From NCBI GenBank assembly GCA_005878665.1, contig VBLR01000114.1, positions 4,165 through 68,164 of the forward strand: DNA of 64,000 bases. Reading direction: 5' to 3'. Source of the DNA: Methanobacteriota archaeon. GTDB lineage: Archaea > Thermoplasmatota > Thermoplasmata > RBG-16-68-12. Position numbers and translations under genes: made by a program. The notes under the pieces were generated by a model that had not been told where the DNA came from, did no database searches, and was given only the letters and a program-made list of their open reading frames with translations. Shown one piece after another: positions 43,001-50,021 of this stretch; position 1 is the first letter of the stretch, and each line of letters begins with the position of its first letter.

Positions 43001-43007
43001 TTTATCG
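43001..43007 (+). promoter_or_regulatory. TATA box of the SAP/coiled-coil gene
   Basis: TTTATCG predicts a start near 43029, just before the ribosome-binding site GGAGGT (43031-43036) and ATG 43044. This is a short-leader promoter. Confidence 0.5.
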
Positions 43008-43043
43008 CGATCGGGACGATTGATTCGAACGGAGGTCAACCGG

Positions 43044-44549
43044 ATGGCCTCGTCCCCCCGCGAAGCTCTTTCCACGTTGCCCGACCCGGTCTTGCATGAC
43101 TTGGCCAAGGTCCACGGGCTCGATCCGACGCGCTATCCGAATCGGACTTCGCTGATCGAAGCGCTTGCTTCGCTCGCTGATGTGGAATCCCTTTTGGCAG
43201 AGGCGGAGCGCCGACGAATGGAATACCACCTTGAACGGCTTCGACCTAGACAGCTTCGGGAGCTGGGAGAGCGGCATCGGGTGAGCCTGCTCGGACTCAA
43301 GCGGAAGTCGGACCTGGTAGCCGCGCTCGCCACCGCTCCGGGTTCCTCCGAAATCCTCTTGGAGCTCGAAGCGCAAGACGCCGCGGATCGGGACGCCGGC
43401 TTCGTGCTGGGCCGTGACGCGGACGTCGACTACGAGCGGGTCGAGGAGCTCCTCGAGCAAGCTCGCAAGAGGTTCCAAGAACGACAATTCGAAGCCGCGC
43501 TGACCGCAGCGCAAGAAGCATCCCGCATCGCGGAGCGGACGACGGAGCAGCTCCGACGCGCATCCTGGTCGTACGCCGTCCTCGCCGCGCAAGGGCTCTT
43601 GGAGCCGTGCGACCCGGAGGACCCGGACACCGTAAAGGCCCGCGCGCTCCTCGACCGGGCCCGCGACGTCTTCTTCCAAGGCCAGACCATGGACGATGCG
43701 TTCCTCCAAGACCTGGTCCGAGCCGCGGAGGTGGCCCATGCGCGCGAAGCGGACCGGGTGCGGGAGCTGCTCGCCCTCACCCGGGACTCGATTCGTGAGG
43801 CCGCGAACCTCGGCGCATCGATTGCTATGGCCGAGGACGCCTGGAAGCGAGGGGGCGACTCCCTGGACCGGGATCAGCTTTCTGCGGCGCGGGAGAGCTT
43901 CGTCGAGGCCGGCCAGCGTGCGGAGGACGCGAGGCTTCGACGAATTCGCGAGGTCGAGGAATCGGTCGGATTCGTCTCCGATCACATCGCCCTCGCCCGG
44001 AACGTCGGCGCAGACACGGAGGAGGCGGAGCAGCTCCATCAAGCCGCGCGGACCGCGGTCGCCGTCGGAGAGCACGGCCACGCCGGCGATCTGCTCAAGC
44101 GGGCGGAGCGGCTCGCGATGAAAGGCCAGCAACGACAAATCGAGCGGGCGATGCAGCTCCGCCAGGCCCAGGTCGAGAAGGCCCAAGCGATCATCGGCGC
44201 GTGCGAGCCCGTTTTGAAGGAGGCGGAGTCGTACGACCTCAGTGCGACCGAAGTTCGCGTGCTCCTTCGGCAGGCGCAAGACGTCCTCACGAAAGGGGAC
44301 TACCTGGCCGGGCTCACATTCGCGCGAAACGCGGAGGAGGCGGCTCAGCGGCTCGAGGCGCAGGTCGCCGACGAGCGTCGTCGGCGCGGGATTCAGAAAC
44401 CAGCCTCGGGCACGTGCGGGGTGTGCCGCTCCACCTGCGTCACGTTCGAGGACGATGGATGGGGCCGCTGTGAGGATTGCGGGAACACGTTCCGATGGCG
44501 CGGCCCGTTCGGGGTTTGGGAGCGCCTGAAGGCAATCCTGATTCCGTAG
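43044..44549 (+). CDS. SAP-like / coiled-coil / zinc-ribbon protein
   Basis: A 501-residue protein without a recognised name. The N terminus has two SAP-like helix pairs (LHDLAKVHGLDPTRYPNRTSL; LRELGERHRVSLLGLKRKSD). The middle is almost entirely helical (about 125-460) with heptad-like Ala/Glu/Arg content and TPR-like spacing, probably a long coiled coil. The C terminus is a four-Cys zinc ribbon (CGVCRSTC ... CEDCG, about 455-485). ATG 43044 follows GGAGGTCAACCGG. The domain types resemble the TPR operon at 33.8-38.2 kb, so the proteins may share a theme. Confidence 0.72.
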   Translation: MASSPREALSTLPDPVLHDLAKVHGLDPTRYPNRTSLIEALASLADVESLLAEAERRRMEYHLERLRPRQLRELGERHRVSLLGLKRKSDLVAALATAPGSSEILLELEAQDAADRDAGFVLGRDADVDYERVEELLEQARKRFQERQFEAALTAAQEASRIAERTTEQLRRASWSYAVLAAQGLLEPCDPEDPDTVKARALLDRARDVFFQGQTMDDAFLQDLVRAAEVAHAREADRVRELLALTRDSIREAANLGASIAMAEDAWKRGGDSLDRDQLSAARESFVEAGQRAEDARLRRIREVEESVGFVSDHIALARNVGADTEEAEQLHQAARTAVAVGEHGHAGDLLKRAERLAMKGQQRQIERAMQLRQAQVEKAQAIIGACEPVLKEAESYDLSATEVRVLLRQAQDVLTKGDYLAGLTFARNAEEAAQRLEAQVADERRRRGIQKPASGTCGVCRSTCVTFEDDGWGRCEDCGNTFRWRGPFGVWERLKAILIP

Positions 44550-44571
44550 GCCCCGGGGCGCGGCCATAGTC

Positions 44572-44578
44572 TTTTAAC
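44572..44578 (+). promoter_or_regulatory. TATA box of deoxyhypusine synthase
   Basis: TTTTAAC is centred 26 nt before ATG 44601, predicting a leaderless mRNA. Confidence 0.55.
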
Positions 44579-44600
44579 GAGTCCCCAGAATTCCACGCGG

Positions 44601-45554
44601 ATGGCGAAGCGCGACCTCCTCCGGCGGAAGGTCGAGGACATCGACGTGTCCCCGTCTTCGGAGGTCGCGCGACTCGTCGAAGCGATGGGTCGTGGAGGCG
44701 GCTTCACGGCGAAGAAAATCGCCGTTGGCGTCGAGATCCTCCGGACCATGTTCCGCCGACCGGCCTGCACGACCTTCCTCTCGTTCCCCGCCGCCCTCAT
44801 GGCCACCGGGGTCCGCGGTGTCCTGCGCGCCCTCGTCGAGGAGAGGCTCGTCGACGTCGTGGTGACGACGTGCGGCACCGCCGATCACGATCTCGCGCGG
44901 GTGTGGCAGCCGTACTACCATGGCGACTTCGAAATGGACGACGTCGCCTTGCATCGTCTCGGAGTGAACCGCCTCGGGAACGTCCTCATCCCGAACGCGT
45001 CGTACGGCATCGTCCTGGAGAAGAAAATCCAGCCGATGCTGCGCGACCTGTGGGACTCCGGCCTCCGGGCGCCGTCCACGCGCGAATTGCTTTGGGAGCT
45101 CGGCCGGCGCGCCGGAAGCCGTCAATCGCTGCTCTGGTGGGCGTGGAAGAACCGCATTCCCGTTGTCGTGCCCGCGATTTTCGATGGGGCGGTCGGGTAC
45201 CAGCTCTGGTCGTTCTGGCAGGAGCACAAGGCGTTTGCGATTGACCAGTTGCGGGACGAAGCGGAGCTCGCCGACCTCGTCTTCACGGCCAAGGAAACGG
45301 CCGCCCTCATGATCGGCGGCGGCGTCTCCAAACATCACACGATCTGGTGGAACCAATTCCGAGGCGGGCTCGACTACGCGGTGTACATCACGACGGCCCC
45401 AGAATGGGACGGGAGCCTGAGCGGAGCACGGGTACGGGAAGGGATCTCTTGGGGCAAAGTGAAGGAGACCGCGAAGCAGGTGACGATTGAAGGGGACGCG
45501 TCCGCAATTCTGCCAATGATGATTGCCGCGGCGCTCGGCCGCCCCCACCGATGA
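44601..45554 (+). CDS. dhs: deoxyhypusine synthase
   Basis: A 317-residue deoxyhypusine synthase that moves the aminobutyl group of spermidine to a lysine of aIF5A, using NAD. The catalytic lysine sits in IGGGVSKHHTIWWNQ, followed by GGLDYAVYITTAPEWDGSLSGA and ISWGK, the NAD/spermidine pocket. The N-terminal CTTFLSFPAALMATGVRG and VTTCGTADHDLAR segments fit. The aIF5A gene is not in the window. It is convergent with the small winged-helix gene. Confidence 0.94.
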   Translation: MAKRDLLRRKVEDIDVSPSSEVARLVEAMGRGGGFTAKKIAVGVEILRTMFRRPACTTFLSFPAALMATGVRGVLRALVEERLVDVVVTTCGTADHDLARVWQPYYHGDFEMDDVALHRLGVNRLGNVLIPNASYGIVLEKKIQPMLRDLWDSGLRAPSTRELLWELGRRAGSRQSLLWWAWKNRIPVVVPAIFDGAVGYQLWSFWQEHKAFAIDQLRDEAELADLVFTAKETAALMIGGGVSKHHTIWWNQFRGGLDYAVYITTAPEWDGSLSGARVREGISWGKVKETAKQVTIEGDASAILPMMIAAALGRPHR

Positions 45555-45564
45555 TCCAAACCGG

Positions 45565-45786
45565 TCACTTGATGAGCCAGTAGCCCGCAGCCTTTTCGCG
45601 CGCCCGGCGCTTCGCGTAACCCTTCGACTGCAATTCCTGGAGCGCTTGGAGGACGAAATTCTTCGGGAGCTTGGACATCTTGGTGATCGCCTCCGCGTCG
45701 CGCATCTTGTCTTCCGACGTGATGCCGGCGGACTTCATCGTGTCGTAGACCTTGTTCGCTCGGTCAGAAACGTCTTCGAGGGGCAT
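45565..45786 (-). CDS. small winged-helix-like transcription regulator
   Basis: A 73-residue protein: VSDRANKVYDTMKSAGITSEDKM, then ITKMSKLPKNFVLQALQELQSKGYAKRRA and a C-terminal strand GYWLIK, the pattern of a minimal winged helix. ATG 45786 is preferred to the open extension to 45963, because a TTAAATAA box at 45828-45835 places the transcript start near 45805. A DNA-binding role is likely, but the target is unknown. Confidence 0.75.
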   Translation of the reverse strand: MPLEDVSDRANKVYDTMKSAGITSEDKMRDAEAITKMSKLPKNFVLQALQELQSKGYAKRRAREKAAGYWLIK

Positions 45787-45827
45787 GCGCGAACCCTCCG
45801 TGCGCGGGCCGGAAACTCGGGGCGGTG

Positions 45828-45835
45828 TTAAATAA
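45828..45835. promoter_or_regulatory. shared TATA box, divergent Nudix and winged-helix genes
   Basis: TTAAATAA is centred 26 nt before ATG 45858 on the plus strand, a leaderless Nudix gene. On the minus strand it predicts a start near 45805 for the gene at 45786. Confidence 0.6.
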
Positions 45836-45857
45836 GCTTCCCATCTTGCGACGGCCC

Positions 45858-46385
45858 ATGTGCCCGGGAGTATGCAAGGATCGACTCGCGGATGCCTTCG
45901 ACCGGTTCGGACGGGTTCCGATCGAGAAGCGGAAAGCCATGGTTCTGCCGGACCACTCGGCATTCCGTACGACCGAGGATCCGTTCTGGTCCGCCGGCGG
46001 CCTCCTTCATGACGGCGGAGGTCGTGTCCTCCTCATTCGCCATGTCGCCGGGTCCGGCTGGGGTGACGCGTGGGTCACCCCCGGTGGCCGGCTCGAGGAA
46101 GGGGAGACCACCGTGGACGGCCTGCGCCGCGAGGTGCGTGAGGAGGTAGGCCTGGATGCCCTGGAGCCGATCCTCACGCGCATTCTCCAGCAGACTTTTT
46201 CCGATGGCACCCGGGTCGCGCACGGCTACTTCGCGCAGTTCGTCGCGCGCGCGTCATCCGGCGTCCCGCGTCGGGGGCCTGACGTGCGGGAGGCGCGTTG
46301 GTTTGAGAGCTTGCCGCCCGACCTTGTATTTCGGGAGGACTATCTGGTGGATTTCCAGCGGTTCGTCGCGGCCGCAACCTTTTAG
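45858..46385 (+). CDS. Nudix hydrolase
   Basis: A 175-residue Nudix protein. The Nudix box GGRLEEGETTVDGLRREVREEVGL matches GX5EX7REUXEEXGU, with all catalytic acidic residues. GWGDAWVTPGG precedes it. It hydrolyses a nucleoside diphosphate linked to another group (X unknown). A preceding helical segment (about 1-45) is not part of the core. ATG 45858 is supported by the 26-nt spacing to the TATA box. Confidence 0.88.
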   Translation: MCPGVCKDRLADAFDRFGRVPIEKRKAMVLPDHSAFRTTEDPFWSAGGLLHDGGGRVLLIRHVAGSGWGDAWVTPGGRLEEGETTVDGLRREVREEVGLDALEPILTRILQQTFSDGTRVAHGYFAQFVARASSGVPRRGPDVREARWFESLPPDLVFREDYLVDFQRFVAAATF

Positions 46386-46420
46386 CGAATCCTCCGGATG
46401 GCAGGACCGGGGCCGGGACT

Positions 46421-47023
46421 GTGGGACGGAGGCCTGCGCTGCTCGTCGTCGATATCCAGAACGATTTCTGCCCCGGTGGGGCGCTCGGCGTGCCCGGCGG
46501 CGACGAGATTATTCCGCGGGTGAACCGGACCGTCGCGCTCTTCGAACGCCGCCATCGCCCCGTTCTCTTCACGCGGGACTGGCACCCGCGGGAGACGAAG
46601 CACTTCAAGGAGTTTGGCGGGGCCTGGCCCGCCCACTGCATCCAAGGGACGAAAGGCGCCCGATTCCATCCGGACCTCCAGCTGCCCGCGGGATCCCTGA
46701 TCCTCTCGAAGGGAATGGATCCGGAGCAAGATTCGTATTCGGCCTTCCAGGCCTTCACCGATCGGGGCCGAGATCTCGAGTCGACCTTGCTCGAGCTCGA
46801 TGTGGACGAACTGTTCATCTGCGGCCTCGCGACGGACTACTGTGTGCGCGCGACGACACTCGACGGTCTCCGGCGCGGACTTGCCATCCGCGTCCTTCGC
46901 GACGCGATTCGCGGTGTGGATCTGAAACCCGGCGATTCGGAAATGGCAATCAAAGAAATGCGCGTGAATGGCGCCCATTTTTCGGAGAGTCGCGGATTGG
47001 CGAGACTGTTGCCTAGAGTTTGA
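46421..47023 (+). CDS. pncA: nicotinamidase (isochorismatase family)
   Basis: A 200-residue cysteine hydrolase. It shows VVDIQNDFCPGG with the catalytic Asp, FTRDWHP with the metal-binding Asp and His, LSKGMDPEQDSYSAF with the Lys region, and GLATDYCVRATTLDG with the nucleophilic cysteine. These fit PncA, which deaminates nicotinamide to nicotinate for NAD salvage; another isochorismatase-like substrate is possible. GTG 46421 lies 35 nt after the Nudix stop on the same strand. Confidence 0.9.
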   Translation: MGRRPALLVVDIQNDFCPGGALGVPGGDEIIPRVNRTVALFERRHRPVLFTRDWHPRETKHFKEFGGAWPAHCIQGTKGARFHPDLQLPAGSLILSKGMDPEQDSYSAFQAFTDRGRDLESTLLELDVDELFICGLATDYCVRATTLDGLRRGLAIRVLRDAIRGVDLKPGDSEMAIKEMRVNGAHFSESRGLARLLPRV

Positions 47024-47154
47024 ATCTCTCCATGACCGCCGTCACCTGAAGGCGGCGAACCGTTGAAATAGACGGCGTGGGTTCATTCGACGTCGGTGGC
47101 GCGCGCGTTCGACTAGGAGGCCGCGGACCGCGGAAGACGAACTCTTGCGGGGGT

Positions 47155-47588
47155 ATGGAAATGGCTGGCAAAGCGAAGTCGGGCGGGGTTGGAGAGGGTA
47201 CGCGCGAGCATCCGTGGCATCTCAAGACGCCGAGCGGAACGTCGGAGTTTCTGGCGTTCCGTGACGAGACGCTCGATCCGCCCGCGCTTGTCGTCAAGTC
47301 CGGGAGCACGGAACTCCGATATCACCTCCGGTGCATCAACGACCTGCATTCGATGCTCAAGTCTCGCGGCGATTGGATGCCTCTCGGGAGTGCGGACGAG
47401 CAGAAGCCGGCGGCGGAAGGAACCATCGAGGCCTGGGGTCGGTCCCCGAAGAATCCGGTCGGCGGTGGTACGGATTGAAGAAAGGACTCCGCGGGCGATT
47501 CGGCATGTACGTGCCCCCGGTCCTGGAAATTCTCCGCCTGGCCGAAGTCGAACACAACCCGAAGAACAACCGGATGAAGGCGTTGTAG
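47155..47588 (+). pseudogene. small conserved protein (DUF6855-like) split by a -1 frameshift
   Basis: A frame opening at ATG 47155 (or 47161) reads HPWHLKTPSGTSEFLAFRDE, LRCINDLHSMLKSRGDWM, LGSADEQKPAAEGTIEAWGR and ends ...KNPVGG-GTD at a stop at 47478. The natural continuation, WYGLKKGLRGRFGMYVPP then LAEVEHNPKNNRMKAL to the stop at 47588, lies in the next frame. Family members I recall (DUF6855, by memory) read continuously as VGGWYGLKKGLRGRFGMY, so one T seems missing in GGTGGTAC near 47466. A true mutation, a sequencing or assembly error, or -1 slippage are all possible. Both halves are well preserved. Function unknown. Confidence 0.75.
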
Positions 47589-47702
47589 CCGGCCTTCCCG
47601 CACGCTCTCAGATCGCTCGCCTCTCATGAGCGGTGATCGAGCCCTGCGGTCCGATTGGAAGTCTCCTCTCCGTCAACGCCGACGAACCGTCTGGACAGTA
47701 CG

Positions 47703-47710
47703 TTTAAATA
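47703..47710 (+). promoter_or_regulatory. TATA box of the cdrS-like/ftsZ operon
   Basis: TTTAAATA predicts transcription start near 47733 and a leader of about 40 nt before ATG 47775. The rest of the gap from 47589 shows nothing else I can identify. Confidence 0.55.
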
Positions 47711-47774
47711 ACGCGGTTGCCATACGATTGTCAGACAAAATTACCCAAGACGTCGGACGCGGACTGGGGTCCAT

Positions 47775-48092
47775 ATGCCATCGGAATCCGAGCGGGTGAC
47801 GATCCGAATTCCCCCGGACAAGATCAAGGCGCTGCATCAGCTGGTCAAGAGCGGCGACTTCACGACGATCTCCGACGCGATTCGCGCGGCGATCGACCGC
47901 TTCATCGACGTGAAATTCGCGCCGGACTACATCCGCAAGCTCATGATCGAACTGCCGAAGGGGAACGTCGTGGATCTCCAGCAGCTCGTGAAATCGGGTG
48001 ATTCGGTGTCCGTGGAGGACGCGGTCCGCAACGCGGTCCGGGAGTATGTCCGACGTCGGCTCCACAAGGCCATAGAAGGGGCCGAGCGATAG
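47775..48092 (+). CDS. CdrS-like tandem ribbon-helix-helix regulator
   Basis: A 105-residue ribbon-helix-helix protein. Two successive copies are visible: residues about 8-48 (VTIRIPPDKIKALHQLVKSG then DFTTISDAIRAAIDRFIDV) and about 56-96 (LMIELPKGNVVDLQQLVKSG then DSVSVEDAVRNAVREYVRR). They share QLVKSGD exactly and both keep the strand-Pro-helix-helix pattern, so this looks like an internal duplication able to fold as a single-chain pseudo-dimer. The first strand is basic (TIRIP), the second acidic (IELP). In haloarchaea a short RHH regulator, CdrS, is co-transcribed with ftsZ2 and controls division; the same arrangement is seen here, 5 nt before ftsZ. Confidence 0.82.
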   Translation: MPSESERVTIRIPPDKIKALHQLVKSGDFTTISDAIRAAIDRFIDVKFAPDYIRKLMIELPKGNVVDLQQLVKSGDSVSVEDAVRNAVREYVRRRLHKAIEGAER

Positions 48093-48097
48093 TCGAC

Positions 48098-49258
48098 GTG
48101 GCGGGAACGCGCGACCCCTCAGGCGCGCGAGCAGGGCGGTTCTCCCCAGGGCCGTTCGGGATGGAATCAGGGATGGGCCTCGACACGGCGCAGCGCACCG
48201 GAAACCGGTCGTTCCTCGACTCGTTTGGCTTCGCCCGCCCGAAGGTCTTAGTGATCGGATGCGGCGGCGCGGGCGGCAACTCCGTCCATCGTCTTCACCG
48301 CATGGGGATCCGCGGAGCCCGAACGGTGGTCGTGAACACGGACGCGGTGCACCTCGATTCGATTCAGGCAGACCGCAAACTCCTGATCGGCGGGGGCGTG
48401 ACCCATGGAATGGGGGCGGGCGGGCGGCCGGAAATCGGCGAACGTTGCGCCGAGATCTCGGAGCAAGAACTCCGGAACCAGATCGGTGATGCGGACCTCA
48501 CGTTCATCACGGTCGGCCTGGGCGGAGGCACGGGGACCGGCGTCGCGCCCCATGTGGCGGAACTCGCGCAGGCTGCCGGCAGCGTCGTGATCACCTTGGC
48601 GACGACCCCGTTCCGAGCCGAACGTGGCCGGATGGCGAACGCACGCGCGGGTATCCAACGCCTCCGGGACCGAACGGATTCACTGATCCTCCTCGATAAT
48701 AACCGCTTGCTGGACCTCGTCCCGAATCTCCCGGTCGAGCAGGCCTTTGCCGTCATGGACCATCTGATCGGCGAAGTGGTCAAGGGCATCACCGAATCGA
48801 TCACGGTCCCTTCGCTGATCAACCTGGACTTCAGCGACGTGCGCACGATCCTTCAATCGGGCGGCACCTCCACGGTCTTCTACGGGGAGAACGAGGACCA
48901 CGACCCGGATCGGCTCGTTCGAGACACCCTTGACAACCCGCTCCTCGAGGTCGACTACCGCGGGGCGAACGGCGCGCTCATCCACATCAGCGCCGGCCCG
49001 GGCCTCCCGCTCCGCACGGCGCACGAGGTCGTCGAGGGCTTGACGGCCGCGATGCGCCCCGAAGCGAACGTCATCTTCGGGGTCCGGGTTGATCGGAAGT
49101 ACCGCGGGATCCTGCGAGTCCTCGTGATCATGACAGGGGTTCGATCGCCGCTCGCGGAGGCGGTGAGCGAATCGGTTTCAATCGCGGACGTCGTCTCGGA
49201 GGGGGGCTCGCGACGAACGGTCGAGAACGAGTTTCCTCCGACGAACCGCCGGCGCTAA
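48098..49258 (+). CDS. ftsZ: cell-division GTPase FtsZ
   Basis: A 386-residue canonical FtsZ that polymerises into the division ring. The nucleotide loop is VIGCGGAGGNSVHRL (about 53-67), VNTDAVHL is T3, the tubulin signature VGLGGGTGTGVAPHVA is at about 139-154, TTPFRAERGR follows, and the T7 catalytic loop is NLDFSDV. The C terminus is short and basic (TNRRR) without an obvious bacterial-type tail peptide. GTG 48098 gives a 45-residue N-terminal extension; ATG 48161 is an alternative. It lies directly after the CdrS-like gene and is convergent with the PKD membrane protein. Confidence 0.95.
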   Translation: MAGTRDPSGARAGRFSPGPFGMESGMGLDTAQRTGNRSFLDSFGFARPKVLVIGCGGAGGNSVHRLHRMGIRGARTVVVNTDAVHLDSIQADRKLLIGGGVTHGMGAGGRPEIGERCAEISEQELRNQIGDADLTFITVGLGGGTGTGVAPHVAELAQAAGSVVITLATTPFRAERGRMANARAGIQRLRDRTDSLILLDNNRLLDLVPNLPVEQAFAVMDHLIGEVVKGITESITVPSLINLDFSDVRTILQSGGTSTVFYGENEDHDPDRLVRDTLDNPLLEVDYRGANGALIHISAGPGLPLRTAHEVVEGLTAAMRPEANVIFGVRVDRKYRGILRVLVIMTGVRSPLAEAVSESVSIADVVSEGGSRRTVENEFPPTNRRR

Positions 49259-49260
49259 TC

Positions 49261-49947
49261 TCACCGGGCGGGAGGCGGCGGTAGCATGGCCACGGAAGGT
49301 GCGTCTTCTTCCATCGCCTGGGCCAAGTGCTTCGGCTTGAGGCGAACGCGAATCGTCTCGGGTTTCGGCTTGATCATGTTCCATCCGGCCCGGGTCACGG
49401 CCCCACCGACCATCGCGAGGACGACGTACATCCCGAACGTCAGGAACGTGATGGCGACCGGCTGCAGAATGCCGCCCAAATCGAAGTTGAGCTGGAGGCC
49501 CGCGGTTGGGTCCCCTAGGCTGTCGCCCGAACGAGTTTGCATGGGCACCGCTTCGACCTGAGCGACGGCGCGACTTTCCTTTCCGTTGCCGTCGCTGATG
49601 ATCAGGCTGACTTGATAGACGCTCGCATTCGCGTACGTGTGAGGGCCGGGATTCCGGCCTTGGACGCGGGTCCCGTCCCCGAAGTTCCAATCCCATGACG
49701 CGATCGCGACGTCTCCTTGTCGGGATGTGTCTTGGACGGTCGTCGTGTTCGAGCCGTTTGTGTCCCAGGTGAAGGACGCGCTTGGGCCCTGGGGAGTCTG
49801 CTGCGGGAACTGGCCTCGGAAGAAGTCTCCCGGAGCCGTCGCGATGGTCAGCGCGTGGGAAAAGGTGAACAGCAGAAGGCCCAAACCGAGGGCGAGGACG
49901 CCGATTCCGATGAGGAGCTCCGCGTGCTCCCGCCTGAGGAGGGCCAT
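49261..49947 (-). CDS. membrane-anchored PKD-domain protein
   Basis: A 228-residue protein. One N-terminal transmembrane helix (about 10-33) is followed by an extracytoplasmic PKD domain (about 50-135) with its hallmark IASWDWNFGDGT. A second hydrophobic helix (about 160-190) leads to a cytoplasmic basic tail of about 45 residues. PKD domains mediate surface protein or polysaccharide contacts. The tail KPKPETIRVRLKPKHL could bind a cytoplasmic partner. ATG 49947 is 28 nt from CTTTATG, so the gene is leaderless. It is convergent with ftsZ. Confidence 0.78.
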   Translation of the reverse strand: MALLRREHAELLIGIGVLALGLGLLLFTFSHALTIATAPGDFFRGQFPQQTPQGPSASFTWDTNGSNTTTVQDTSRQGDVAIASWDWNFGDGTRVQGRNPGPHTYANASVYQVSLIISDGNGKESRAVAQVEAVPMQTRSGDSLGDPTAGLQLNFDLGGILQPVAITFLTFGMYVVLAMVGGAVTRAGWNMIKPKPETIRVRLKPKHLAQAMEEDAPSVAMLPPPPAR

Positions 49948-49972
49948 CGGCGCGCTCGATGGGGGCGAGGTC

Positions 49973-49979
49973 CATAAAG
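49973..49979 (-). promoter_or_regulatory. TATA box of the PKD membrane protein gene
   Basis: CTTTATG on the minus strand is centred about 28 nt upstream of ATG 49947. Confidence 0.5.
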
Positions 49980-50021
49980 CCGGGAGTTTTGGTTCTCAAG
50001 TTCGAGAAAGGAGAATACTTG

